Of a stretch of DNA of 64,000 nt, positions 1-8,603 are shown piece after piece. Position 1 is the first letter of the stretch. Each line of letters begins with the position of its first letter. Below the pieces are notes generated by a model. The model saw only the letters and a list, made by a program, of their open reading frames with translations, ran no database searches and was not told the origin of the DNA. Made by a program: the position numbers and the translations under genes. The stretch comes from JAHQVI01 sp963749875. Its GTDB lineage: Bacteria; Pseudomonadota; Alphaproteobacteria; Rhizobiales; Rhodomicrobiaceae. The stretch covers positions 310,001-374,000 of the forward strand of contig CAVVOX010000004.1 in assembly GCA_963749875.1 (NCBI GenBank). Reading direction: 5' to 3'.

Positions 1-286
1 GCTGGCTTTGGTAGTCGTCTGTCGAGGAAAGACGGCGCCGGAGCCAACTCAAACCGGCTTGTGTGATGCGATAGCCATCGTCGCAGCGCTCGATGAGGCC
101 CTCCGATAGCCAGTCCCGCACCTTATCAGGAGCAACGGTCATGCCGTTCAGCAACCGCTTTCCTCCAACAAAAACGGCGTGTGCATCGGCGGGTTCGTTC
201 GCTTTTTTTGCCGAGCCAAGCAGCCCGAGCCGGCTATTCGGTTTGGCTAAACGTCGGAAAAATTGCAAAACTTTGTTATTATTCAT
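1..286 (-). CDS. DUF6456-like protein, N-terminal part (runs off the left edge)
   Basis: Translating the minus strand from an ATG at 286 gives an open frame to the window edge (95 codons visible) with the stop outside. The readable part has a basic N-terminus, a short AVFVGGKRLLNG segment, then a winged-helix-like stretch (VRDWLSEGLIERCDDGYRIT followed by AGLSWLRRR). This layout resembles the alphaproteobacterial DUF6456 family, a presumed DNA-binding family; that assignment is from memory of the family's look. The gene lies 12 nt after the TAG of the upstream DnaA-domain-IV-like gene and in the same reading frame, so the two are almost certainly co-transcribed. No strong Shine-Dalgarno is visible before 286, which fits translational coupling or an originally fused gene. 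Function unknown; regulatory role inferred. Confidence 0.6.
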   Translation of the reverse strand, partial: MNNNKVLQFFRRLAKPNSRLGLLGSAKKANEPADAHAVFVGGKRLLNGMTVAPDKVRDWLSEGLIERCDDGYRITQAGLSWLRRRLSSTDDYQSQ

Positions 287-298
287 GTTTTGGTTGTA

Positions 299-718
299 CT
301 ATTCCGCTGTTCCGCGAATGCGTTTCTGCTTGTCGCTTTGGTGGATTGCGGGGCGTTGCCTCGCGAGCACGGTTTCAATGATGGTCAGCGCCTGGTCAAT
401 TGTCGGGTCATCCCTCAGCTCTTCGATCACATTGCACGCATGCGCGACGGTGCTCCGGTCGCGAGCGAACAAATGCCCGATCTCCGTGAAAGTGAGGCCA
501 AATGCCACATGTGCGAGATAGATGGCGGTCTGCCGGGCGGTGGCGACCGGCGCCGCTCTGTTGCGAGAACGGAACAGCTGTCGCGAAAGTCCAAAGATGG
601 AGAGAGCGCAACTTTCGACCAGGCTGCGGATGTGACTACTATATATTGATATATAAGGTGCATTTGCATACAAATGCACGGGTGAGGCAGTGCCTCCAAT
701 AACGTCAGGGAAGTCCAT
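299..718 (-). CDS. DnaA domain IV-like helix-turn-helix protein
   Basis: A 139-residue protein. Residues about 60-115 resemble the C-terminal DNA-binding domain of DnaA: a helix with LAHVAFGLTFTEIGHLF followed by ARDRSTVAHAC, which matches the DnaA-box-recognition signature (normally RDHTTVLHA). No AAA+ domain is present, so this is not an initiator but a stand-alone DnaA-like HTH protein of a kind found in alphaproteobacteria. The start at 718 is chosen because GGAGGA lies 9 nt upstream; an in-frame ATG at 805 has no such site. It is followed in frame, after a single TAG and four codons, by the DUF6456-like gene. An XRE regulator is divergent from it. Its DNA target and biological role cannot be read from the sequence. 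Confidence 0.7.
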   Translation of the reverse strand: MDFPDVIGGTASPVHLYANAPYISIYSSHIRSLVESCALSIFGLSRQLFRSRNRAAPVATARQTAIYLAHVAFGLTFTEIGHLFARDRSTVAHACNVIEELRDDPTIDQALTIIETVLARQRPAIHQSDKQKRIRGTAE

Positions 719-898
719 CAAACTACATCCTCCCCATTTTGCTCCGATGCCAAGTCTCAGTGGAAGCCGAGAGTGCCGCGTCCCGCGGACCGGCTCCGAA
801 ACCATCGATCGATAAAATTTACGGCAAAAGTTAAAAGCGGGGATAAATCATTCCTAAAAAATCTCGTCTACAGTGAAAAAATAGTAAGAGTACGCGAG

Positions 899-1465
899 AT
901 GCAAACGAGAATAAGAGAGTTCCGTAAGCTAAGAGGTATGACGCTCAAAGAGCTTGCGGATAAGATCAGTACGACTCCCCAGACGGTGCAAAGGTTGGAA
1001 ACGGCAAACATGACCGTTTCCACCGATTGGCTAGAAAAGATCGCGCGCGCCCTATTGGTCGAACCGGCCGACCTTCTGGGCACGCGATCGAGCCGCGAGA
1101 TTCAACTCCTCGGGCGCATAGGAGACCACGGTCGGGTCAACCGCGTGCAACAGGAGCAGAATTCCATCATTCACCTCGACGTTCCTGCGGATAACCCGGT
1201 GGCGGCGCGGCTCGATACCAGCGTTGGATATTTCGAGGCGGGAACGGTTCTCATCGCCAATCGCTTTCGCAGCGAGGATCTGGACAATGCGCACGGCGTT
1301 GACTGTCTCGTCGCTGTTGCGGATGGGCCGATCCTCTTGCGCAGGCTGATCCGCGGACGGGATCACGGCTGGACATTGGTCCCGCACGATAATGGCTCCG
1401 AGGTTCAGTATGATCAGACGATCGAGTGGGCTGCCCGGATTATAATGTCGATAAAGTATTATTAA
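899..1465 (+). CDS. XRE-family transcriptional regulator
   Basis: A 188-aa protein. Residues 1-60 form a Cro/C1-type HTH (IREFRKLRGMTLKELADKI, then TTPQTVQRLE). The remainder has the length and strand-rich look of a small sensing or LexA-like C-terminal domain, but there is no Ser-Lys pair that I can identify as a LexA/UmuD protease dyad. The start at 899 is preferred because the HTH begins immediately; the open frame extends upstream to 773 with no homology-like content. The ribosome binding site is weak. The gene diverges from the DnaA-like/DUF6456 pair across about 180 bp, so it may regulate that pair or itself; this is inference from position only. Confidence 0.8.
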   Translation: MQTRIREFRKLRGMTLKELADKISTTPQTVQRLETANMTVSTDWLEKIARALLVEPADLLGTRSSREIQLLGRIGDHGRVNRVQQEQNSIIHLDVPADNPVAARLDTSVGYFEAGTVLIANRFRSEDLDNAHGVDCLVAVADGPILLRRLIRGRDHGWTLVPHDNGSEVQYDQTIEWAARIIMSIKYY

Positions 1466-1546
1466 CGGTGCTGCCAAAAATACCCCATAACTTATCCCCA
1501 CCATTCCCTGTCATGCGAAGCTCTGTTTCACGGAACGGAGCGTCTC

Positions 1547-1921
1547 ATGAAATATTCGCACAAAACATTTAACTCAAAACAAACCAGAACATCTGATCAA
1601 GCCGGTCGCGCGGTCAAGCCATTCGATCGGGAGCTTGAGCTGCCGAAATTGATCGGCATATGGCCTGCCGAATTGCGCGACAATTCGGCGGAACAGGCGG
1701 CAAGGATTATTGCATTGCTGCGCAAGGCCCTTCGCGTGCAGCGTCGTCTGGGACGGGCCGCACATTGGACCTACGATCTCAATCGCCACCTTGCGCTGGT
1801 CGAAGCGCTGAGATCGGAAAGAGCGCGCCTGATACGCCGCAACGCTCTGCAGGGCACGGACGCGGGCGCACGACTGGCAACGCCGAAAGGCCGCGGAGGT
1901 TCGAAATCGCGTGGCTGCTGA
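1547..1921 (+). CDS. conserved-looking hypothetical protein
   Basis: A 124-aa cytoplasmic protein with a helical, Arg-rich core: IIALLRKALRVQRRLGRA followed by HWTYDLNRHLALVEAL. No membrane segment or signal peptide. The short-helix pattern and the YDLNRH segment loosely resemble small alphaproteobacterial families such as DUF6477, but I cannot assign it with certainty. It stands alone between the XRE regulator upstream (same strand, 81 bp gap) and the convergent PAS protein. The Ser/Gly/Arg-rich tail from about residue 105 looks disordered. Coding status is supported by its even composition and by the absence of any better ORF on the other strand. Confidence 0.55.
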   Translation: MKYSHKTFNSKQTRTSDQAGRAVKPFDRELELPKLIGIWPAELRDNSAEQAARIIALLRKALRVQRRLGRAAHWTYDLNRHLALVEALRSERARLIRRNALQGTDAGARLATPKGRGGSKSRGC

Positions 1922-1958
1922 GAGGAAGAGACGAGACGGAGCGAAATCAGAAACGCCT

Positions 1959-2468
1959 TCAGCCGGCGCTCCGATTTGACTTGCTGACCGTATCAAGATC
2001 GTAGGCGACACTGACCGGCAAGCTCACATCATGACATAGAATGCGGTTGACCACGGTGTTATCGTCGGACAAGGGCAGGCGCATCCAGAAAAGAACAATG
2101 TGGTCGCGATCGACGACCGGCCCCTTTATCGCGCCTTGCATCGGCACCTTTTCACCGACGACCTTCCGGTATACGGTAAGCCAATAGTTGCGCTTCTCCC
2201 CGAATTGCAGGTCAAAAACCGGCTTTCCGGTCACCTCGCGGCCGAATATCTCCCGCAGCCTTGTTCCTGCAACGCGATATGTAACGTCCTCGGGCTTGAT
2301 ACCGACTTCGAGAACACTGATTCCGGGAAGGAGAGAAGGGATCGCAGCCGGATTGATGCAGGCACGAGACGGCAACCGCCCGTCGGCCGCGCAAGCGCGC
2401 CAATAGTCAAACAGCTCGCGCTGCTCGCGAATAACGAGCTGTGCCCGAAAAGCAAGTTCGGACAGCAT
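1959..2468 (-). CDS. PAS-domain protein (PAS_5 / PF07310 type)
   Basis: A 169-aa protein whose whole length fits the alphaproteobacterial PAS_5 family: an N-terminal helix ending in LFDYWRACAADGRLPSR, then LLPGISVLEVG and VTYRVAGTRLREIFGREVTG, the characteristic heme/ligand-pocket-like PAS core, followed by a VLFWMRLPLSDD strand near the C-terminus. These proteins are typically single-domain and of unknown ligand. No kinase or output domain is attached, so it presumably acts through a partner. It is convergent with the hypothetical gene on its left and has about 190 bp of non-coding DNA upstream. Confidence 0.75.
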   Translation of the reverse strand: MLSELAFRAQLVIREQRELFDYWRACAADGRLPSRACINPAAIPSLLPGISVLEVGIKPEDVTYRVAGTRLREIFGREVTGKPVFDLQFGEKRNYWLTVYRKVVGEKVPMQGAIKGPVVDRDHIVLFWMRLPLSDDNTVVNRILCHDVSLPVSVAYDLDTVSKSNRSAG

Positions 2469-2662
2469 AGGCCCCCTCTATTGTCTAGATGCGAGCACTG
2501 ATCCGCCTTCAGCGCCGCCTTTTTTAAAACTATGCGTGATTTGCCGGAACGAGCGCAAGTTCAAGATTGGTTAAAAATTCGATAATCATAGCCGCAATCC
2601 TGTGGATCGGACTTTAAGGGCCGGGCTGTTGCCGAAATGCGTCCGCCGGACCAATGCAGGAT

Positions 2663-4652
2663 TCATGCGGCGCGTGCTTCGGGATCAACGAGGCGCACGA
2701 TCGCTGCAATAATATCGTTCAGTTGGAAGTCCTTGGGCGTATAGACGGCTGCAACGCCGGCCGCCTTCAGCAGCTTTTCGTCCTCGGACGGAATAATGCC
2801 TCCAACGACCACGGGCACATCGTCGAGACCATTGGCGCGCATCCGGTCCATGATATCGCGCACGAGCGGGACATGGCTTCCCGACAGGATCGATAAGCCG
2901 ACGATATGGACGCCTTCCTCAAGCGCCGCATTGACGATCTGCGCGGGCGTCAGGCGAATGCCCTCATAGACGACCTCCATGCCGCAGTCACGAGCGCGCA
3001 CTGCAATCTGCTCGGCGCCGTTCGAGTGACCGTCGAGCCCCGGCTTGCCAACGAGGAGTTTCATCCGCCGCCCCAGCAGCGCGGAGACCCGCTCGACCTC
3101 CGCCCGGACCGCGTCGAGATCGTGGCTCTCATCGGCACGGACCTTGGCGACCCCAGTCGGCGCGCGATATTCGCCGAAAACGGACCGTAGCGTCTCTCCC
3201 CATTCGCCGGTCGTGACGCCCGCCTTTGCGCAGGTGATCGACGGCTCCATGATATTGCGGCCTTCCTGAGCGGCAGACCGCAGCTCCGCGAGGGCTTTCG
3301 AGGCTAGCTCGGCATTACGCGCATCCCGCCAGGCCTTGACCTGGTCGACTTGCTCGCGTTCCACCCCCTCCGGCACGGTGAGAACGCCGCTGCCGTCATC
3401 GACGGAGAGGGGCGAAGGCTCCGTTTCCGTCCAGCGGTTTACGCCGACGACAATCTGCTCGCCCGCCTCGATGCCGCGCAGCCTGGCGGTATTCGACTCG
3501 ACGAGCCGTTGCTTCATATAGCTCGAACTCGACTGCGGCGACGGCTCCGCCCATCGCGTCGATCCGCGCCAGCTCCTCGCGGGCCTGGCGCTTGAGCTCC
3601 TCGACCTTTGCATCAATGACGATAGATCCGTCAAAAATGTCGTCGAATTCCAGAAGATCGGTTTCATAGGCGACGATCTGCTGCATTCTGAGCGACCATT
3701 GCTGATCCCATGGACGCGGCAGGCCGAGCGCTTCGTTCCAGGCGGGAAGCTGAACCGCGCGCGCGCGGGCTTTCTTCGAGAGAACGACAGCGAGCATTTC
3801 CAGGAGAATGCGGTAGACATTGTTCTCCGGCTGCTGTTCCGTCAGCCCCAGGCTGTTGACCTGGACGCCGTAGCGGAACCGGCGGAGCTTTGCATCCGTC
3901 ACGCCATAACGCTCGCGGCAGATCTCATCCCAGAGATCGACGAAGGCGCGCATCTTGCTCATCTCGGTGATCAGGTGCAGCCCGGCATTGACGAAGAACG
4001 AAATGCGGCCGACAACTCGCGGAAACTCTTCCTCGCTCACCTCGCCCGAAGCCTTCACCGTGTCGAGCACGGCTTGAGCGATCGCCAGCGCATAGGCCAG
4101 TTCCTGGACCGGCGTCGCGCCCGCTTCCTGCAGGTGATAGGAACAGACATTGGTCGGGTTCCATTTCGGCATTTCGCGGCACGTATAGACGATGATGTCC
4201 TTGATCAGCCGCATGGACGGCTCCGGCGGAAAGACATAGGTGCCGCGCGACAGATACTCCTTGATGATGTCGTTCTGGACGGTACCCGTGAGCGCTTTGC
4301 GCGGCGTTCCCTGCTCATCCGCCACCGCAATGTAGAGCGCCAAAATCCAGGCGGCCGTCGCATTGATCGTCATCGACGTGTTCATGCTGGCAAGCGGAAT
4401 GCCATCGAAAAGCGCCCGCATATCGCCGAGATGGGTAATCGGGACGCCGACCTTCCCGACCTCGCCGCGCGCCAGCGGATGGTCCGGGTCGTAGCCGGTC
4501 TGTGTCGGAAGGTCGAACGCGACCGACAGGCCGGTCTGTCCCTTGGCAAGATTGGTTCGGTAAAGCGCGTTCGACTCTTTCGCGGTCGAATGGCCGGCAT
4601 AGGTTCGGATCAGCCAGGGTTTGTCGCGCTCTGCCTGCCGGTCGCTCATCAT
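2663..4652 (-). pseudogene. ecm: ethylmalonyl-CoA mutase, split by one frameshift
   Basis: B12-dependent mutase converting (2R)-ethylmalonyl-CoA to methylsuccinyl-CoA in the ethylmalonyl-CoA pathway (MeaA/Ecm family). The N-terminal part (4652 to about 3527) starts with KPWLIRTYAGHSTAKESN and carries the catalytic TIM barrel (SVAFDLPTQTGYDPDHP; SMTINATAAW). The C-terminal part, in another frame, ends in a complete cobalamin-binding domain with GLDGHSNG (the DxHxxG lower-ligand motif), LSILSGSH and VVVGGIIP. The frames meet near 3526-3527: removing one base restores VESSYMKQRLVESN after GGAVAA. The restored length, about 662 aa, is the family's usual length. Either a sequencing indel or recent inactivation; the rest of the gene is well conserved, so I favour an error. 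The malyl-CoA lyase at 46.1 kb belongs to the same pathway. Confidence 0.85.
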
Positions 4653-4788
4653 CTCTCCTCAAAGCTGTAGGTCGGGTCGCCGCCAGAAAACCGGGCTTCG
4701 CCTATCATACCGGCGATTTCGCAACTGCGAAAGACAAAGGCCGGCCAGCGTTACTGCCCGATCATGTTTGGTGGAAACGGGTCCCGCG

Positions 4789-5040
4789 TTAGCGGCGTAG
4801 CCGCCCGACGAGCGCCAGGAGCGAGAATGCCCCCAGCACGCCGGCGGCGACCGTCCCCACCGGACCGCCGAACCCGACGGCGCCGAGCAGATAAAGACCG
4901 ATCAACGCTCCGGCCATGGCGACCGCAATATTTCCAATGAGGCCGAACCCGCTGCCTTTGGTCACGATCCCTGCAAGCCATCCGCAAACGATGGCGACGA
5001 TCAACAGAACCAGCAGATTTTCCCATGCCAATGCCGACAT
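4789..5040 (-). CDS. GlsB/YeaQ/YmgE family stress-response membrane protein
   Basis: An 83-aa protein with three short hydrophobic segments (about residues 8-24, 31-50 and 58-76) separated by glycine-rich turns (GWLAGIVTKGSGFGLIGNI). This is the pattern of the transglycosylase-associated/GlsB family, small inner-membrane proteins linked to general stress responses; their biochemical role is not established. It stands alone: downstream is ecm on the same strand (137 bp gap) and a small membrane protein is divergent. ATG at 5040. Confidence 0.85.
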   Translation of the reverse strand: MSALAWENLLVLLIVAIVCGWLAGIVTKGSGFGLIGNIAVAMAGALIGLYLLGAVGFGGPVGTVAAGVLGAFSLLALVGRLRR

Positions 5041-5241
5041 TTACGGCTGTCTCCTAAACCCTCGGCCGCTCGCGTCCGGAATAGCGGGACCGGCCCCGCG
5101 CCACAACTCGCGGCGGCGCGTGCCAAGCCTTATAAATGACAAAGCGGGAAAGGATATGAAGTATTGCGGCGCTTACGTCGTTCCGCGATAGTCTCCTTGC
5201 GCTTCTGCCGCAGACAACGTCAAATTGAAAGAGAGCAAAAA

Positions 5242-5571
5242 ATGCGCGTCCTGTGGTCGTCCTTCACCTTCGTCCTGACACTTATCGTCGGTGCGATCGC
5301 CTTTGCGGCAACCGCAATCGAATTGCCCGGGATCATGCGGCAGCTGATCGAATGGGCGCAGCAATTACCGCCCTATCTGGAGCAGCTTGGCCTGTCCAAC
5401 AATTATCTGGTCTGGACCGATATTATTCTCAGCGGCGACAAGCTGGTGCTTCTCGGCTTTGTCCTTGTGACGCGGATCGTCTTCGCGCTCATCGCCACGG
5501 TTGTAGGCCCGATTTTCGGGTCCGGCTCGGCAAGGGCCGGTGACGAGTCGGCGTTTCAGAGATGGGGCTGA
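5242..5571 (+). CDS. small two-helix membrane protein, unknown
   Basis: A 109-aa protein. Residues 5-28 form one membrane segment (FVLTLIVGAIAFAATAI) and residues about 70-93 a second (LVLLGFVLVTRIVFALIATVV), with an amphipathic linker of about 40 residues between them. The start at 5242 is chosen because AAAGAGAGC precedes it; the open frame extends to 5164 but that part is basic and uninformative. I do not recognise the family. It could be a small structural or stress membrane protein, in line with the GlsB-like neighbour, but that is only proximity. Confidence 0.5.
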   Translation: MRVLWSSFTFVLTLIVGAIAFAATAIELPGIMRQLIEWAQQLPPYLEQLGLSNNYLVWTDIILSGDKLVLLGFVLVTRIVFALIATVVGPIFGSGSARAGDESAFQRWG

Positions 5572-5695
5572 CCGGTTTCGGCTTCGGCCGCTGGACATCA
5601 GCGATGTGCATGATCGCACAATTGGGAATAAGGGCCGTCGACGGGCGTGAAATGCGTTGAAGGGTGAAGGGTGGTGAATTGAAAGCGGGATTTGT

Positions 5696-5740
5696 CTAGA
5701 TCAACCCTCGTTCAAGTGGAATCACTCGAGCGAGGTTAAG
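5696..5740. repeat. dispersed intergenic repeat, copy with GATCAACCCTCGTTCAAG
   Basis: The segment CTAGATCAACCCTCGTTC and the following AAGTGGAATCACT recur almost exactly at about 53112-53145. The two copies diverge after the shared block. Both sit just before a second repeat end reading TTGCGCTA (5824 and about 53162), so they look like modules of one composite element. Non-coding. Confidence 0.75.
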
Positions 5741-5761
5741 TTGATATATTTCAATAGACGA

Positions 5762-5824
5762 GCGCAACTGTTCCCGCGTCCATCCCCGCCTTCGCGGGGA
5801 CACGCTTGGACGCGCGTTGCGCTA
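5762..5824. repeat. palindromic repeat (TAGCGC family), copy next to the metallopeptidase gene
   Basis: About 62 bp with nested inverted repeats: GCGCAAC near the left end pairs with GTTGCGC at the right end, CGCGTCCA pairs with TTGGACGCG, and CCCCGC pairs with GCGGGG around a short loop. A near-identical copy lies at 32697-32760. The right-hand CTA (5822-5824) is the complement of the TAG stop codon of the metallopeptidase gene, so the repeat begins exactly at the end of that gene. Confidence 0.85.
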
Positions 5825-6652
5825 AGAGGCCGTGCCGAACCGATGAAGCTCGGCGCCGTTTTGTTTGAGCCACGCTCTCGCTTTATGCATGTCGGGCATC
5901 GTGTTTCTTACAAGACGCCAGAAACGCGGGCCGTGATTCATCTCTCGTAGATGCGCGGCCTCGTGAGCGGCGACATAGTCGAGAACGTAAGCCGGCGCGA
6001 AGATCAATCTCCAGGAGAAGCTGATCGTTCCGGTCGTAGAGCAGGACCCCCACCGCGTGCTTTGATCTCTGACGCTGATCCGCTTCGGCTGGCACCCCAG
6101 ATTTGCGGCATGAAAGAAGGTGCGCTCGGTTAGATCCGCCTTTGCCTGGGATCGCAACCAATCCGTCAGGCGGCGCGGCCCGTGTTGCTCCCCCCCGGAA
6201 ACACAAACACGCGGGAGGACCCGCGCATTTCGCTCGCTTTCGCCATTCATCAGCTTGGTTACGTCGCAGGCTTCGCCGCGCCAGTCTTCGATCGGTGATA
6301 CCGCATCGGGCTCTTCGATCCACGCAACACCCTGATATCGCACCGCACCAACAAAGCTGACTCTGTGTGCAACGCCCCTTACCGGAATGACCGCGCCATC
6401 CTCGAAGGGAACCGGCTGAGGAAGCCGATCGATCTGGCGTTTGAGCCAATCCATATGCCGCGAAAGGAATTGGCCGGCCTCCTCAATCTTGACCTCCTCC
6501 GGAAGAGTTAAAATGGCGGCGCGTTCGGTATGGCTGACCTTGAGAGAAAATCGACGGGCTCGTCTTGAGCGGCGCAGCTCCACCGGGCAGTCAACTCCGA
6601 CGAGTTTGACTTTAAGCGCTGTCTCCGGTGCTTGAAGTTGCGTGTGTAACAT
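5822..6652 (-). CDS. YgjP-type M48-like metallopeptidase (DUF45)
   Basis: A 276-aa protein of the YgjP/DUF45 family, putative zinc-dependent peptidases of unknown substrate. The C-terminal third has the signature TRWGSCS followed by the zinc-binding helix HEAAHLREMNHGPRFW, in which HExxH supplies two ligands and the later His the third. The N-terminal part has the usual family start (CPVELRRSRRARRFSLKV) and a helix LSRHMDWLKRQ. No signal peptide, so probably cytoplasmic. About 30-40 residues in the middle (around 135-160) look like an insertion relative to the shortest members. The TAG stop is part of the adjacent palindromic repeat. It is monocistronic as far as can be seen. Confidence 0.85.
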   Translation of the reverse strand: MLHTQLQAPETALKVKLVGVDCPVELRRSRRARRFSLKVSHTERAAILTLPEEVKIEEAGQFLSRHMDWLKRQIDRLPQPVPFEDGAVIPVRGVAHRVSFVGAVRYQGVAWIEEPDAVSPIEDWRGEACDVTKLMNGESERNARVLPRVCVSGGEQHGPRRLTDWLRSQAKADLTERTFFHAANLGCQPKRISVRDQSTRWGSCSTTGTISFSWRLIFAPAYVLDYVAAHEAAHLREMNHGPRFWRLVRNTMPDMHKARAWLKQNGAELHRFGTAS

Positions 6653-6941
6653 TGGGAGCCCTAGACCGAAATCAGCGTCTGAACACTGACTTCAACTTCA
6701 ATCCAACAACGTTATCACGGGTGCATTCGAATGGCTGTTGCATCTGCATAACAGTCGGAGCAGAAACTTCAATTATAACACACATCTTGGAGCTGCTCCT
6801 AGGCATTATGTATCACTCCGTAACACCCCTTAGGAAATCATAGTTCCAAAAGTCTAACCAGTTCCTTCACGGAAAACGGTAAACGTCCCGAAATAAGAAA
6901 TAGTTTCAATTATTTCGTCCGCGCGAAAACGGCCCGTAAAG
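6653..6941. other. AT-rich intergenic stretch, no gene seen
   Basis: This segment between the phaZ stop and the metallopeptidase start is clearly richer in A and T than its surroundings. It should hold the metallopeptidase promoter at its left end. I see no credible ORF, RNA gene or strong terminator hairpin in it. Confidence 0.5.
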
Positions 6942-8390
6942 CTACCCCTGGTTGCTTTGCTTATACGTAGACGAAGATGGAAGAGATTGTTTACCGTTTG
7001 CCGCATTGCTTGAAATGCAATGATTGGAATGTCTTAGTTTGGCTTCCTGTGACAACGTCGCAACAGCGAAGCCGTCTTCTTCTACAGAATGTGGCGCAAT
7101 CTCGATGCGCTGCACTCCGCGGAGCCGCTTCAAAAATCTGTGAAGGGCGCCTTCGCCCCGCATGTCGAAACGGCGTGTAAAGGCCGCGATCGCCGGCGCG
7201 ATCTCGGTGCGGAAGCGCGAGCCGTTGAAGATTCCGTAATGCCCTACCTTGGGCTGCAGATGGTGCGCCTTCATTTTGTCCGGCAGATTGCGGCAGAGGA
7301 TGTGAGCCGCGGCGCACTGGCCTTGCCCGGTAATATCGTCCTTCTCGCCTTCGACCGTCATGAGCGCGACGCGGCGCACCGCCGCTGGATTGATCAGATG
7401 GTCTTTGTAGACCACCTCACCCTTCGCCAGGCGATGCTCGATGAATACCTTCTCGACCGTCTGCAGATAGAACTCGGCCGTCAGATCCATCACCGCCAGA
7501 TATTCATCGTAGAATTCACGGTGCTTTTCTGCCGAATCGCCATCTCCCCTGACGAGATTGAAGAACAGCTCCCGGTGGGCGTTCACATGCCGCTCCATAT
7601 TCATCGATATGAACCCGGTCAATTGGAGAAAGCCCGGATAGACGCGCCTGCCCCGGCCAGCATTCGGCCATGGCACGGTCGTAATCACATTCTGACGGAA
7701 CCATTCGATTCCCTTGTCCGTGGCCAGCTGGTTGACCGCCGTTGCGCTGATGCGCGTGTCGATCGGGCCTCCGAGCAGGATCATGCTTCGCGGGACGACC
7801 GGGGCACCGATCGCCTCCAGATAAGACACCGCCATCAGGACGGGAACGGAGGGCTGACAAACGGCCATGAGATGGACGTCGCCGCGGAAGAGATGAATCA
7901 GCTCGACAATGTAATCGACATAGTCGTCGAGGTCGAAGCCGCCTTGTTCGAGCGGCACAAGCCGCGCGTCGGTCCAGTCGGTAATGTAGACGTCGTGGGA
8001 TGGCAGCAAGGCTTCGACCGTGCCGCGCAGAAGCGTTGCGTGATGTCCCGACAGCGGGGCGACGATGAGGATACGCGGCGAAAGGGCGGCCTCGCCGGCC
8101 GGAAGGTCCCGCCCAAATCGAATGAGCCGGCAGAAGGGCTTCTCCCAGACAACGATTTCCCGCACCGCGACATTGCGCCCGGCGACGCAGGTCGTCGCGA
8201 TGCCGAATTCCGGTTTTTCGTAGCGGCGCGTCGTGCGCTCGACGAGTTCGGCGGCGGCAGCGGTGCCGCGCCCAATGGTAGTGTGCGCCAGAGGATTGAA
8301 GGGATTGCGAAAAAAGCTCTTCGCCGAACCTGCTGCCACCCGCGCCGGATTCAGAGTGGCATGAGCAAGCTCATAGAGATGATAGAGCAA
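6942..8390 (-). CDS. phaZ: intracellular polyhydroxyalkanoate depolymerase
   Basis: A 482-aa protein of the intracellular PHB depolymerase family, which mobilises stored polyhydroxybutyrate granules. The N-terminus (MLYHLYELAHATLNPARVAA) is typical. Around residue 178 the lipase-box position reads VCQPS: the nucleophile is cysteine rather than serine, as expected for this intracellular class. An aspartate-bearing EGEKDDITG segment and the final catalytic-type histidine in KVGHYGIFNGSRF follow. The C-terminal 40-50 residues are lower complexity (Ser/Asn-rich) and probably disordered. No signal peptide. It is 213 bp downstream of the SCO gene and probably transcribed on its own. Its product, 3-hydroxybutyrate, would feed acetyl-CoA metabolism. 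Confidence 0.93.
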   Translation of the reverse strand: MLYHLYELAHATLNPARVAAGSAKSFFRNPFNPLAHTTIGRGTAAAAELVERTTRRYEKPEFGIATTCVAGRNVAVREIVVWEKPFCRLIRFGRDLPAGEAALSPRILIVAPLSGHHATLLRGTVEALLPSHDVYITDWTDARLVPLEQGGFDLDDYVDYIVELIHLFRGDVHLMAVCQPSVPVLMAVSYLEAIGAPVVPRSMILLGGPIDTRISATAVNQLATDKGIEWFRQNVITTVPWPNAGRGRRVYPGFLQLTGFISMNMERHVNAHRELFFNLVRGDGDSAEKHREFYDEYLAVMDLTAEFYLQTVEKVFIEHRLAKGEVVYKDHLINPAAVRRVALMTVEGEKDDITGQGQCAAAHILCRNLPDKMKAHHLQPKVGHYGIFNGSRFRTEIAPAIAAFTRRFDMRGEGALHRFLKRLRGVQRIEIAPHSVEEDGFAVATLSQEAKLRHSNHCISSNAANGKQSLPSSSTYKQSNQG

Positions 8391-8603
8391 CGGTGGCGTC
8401 CTCCGCGGAATCGGAGGAGGAAGTCTACCACCGGAAGCCTGCGATTTGGCGGCGGATTTGTTGCACTGCGGTCAAATTCAACAAAGGCCGGGGCGGCAAG
8501 CGTGCGCGCGCAGGAAAGTCAAATGCAGTCAAGGGCTTAGCGGAGGCGAGAGAAGACTCCGCCGGCCATAAAAATTGTGAATTTCTGCGCCTCACGCGCG
8601 ATC

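Noticed and set aside
5740..6000. CRISPR-like look of the repeated GC-rich palindromes
   Set aside because: Copies are single and scattered, not arrayed with regular spacers, and no cas genes are present.
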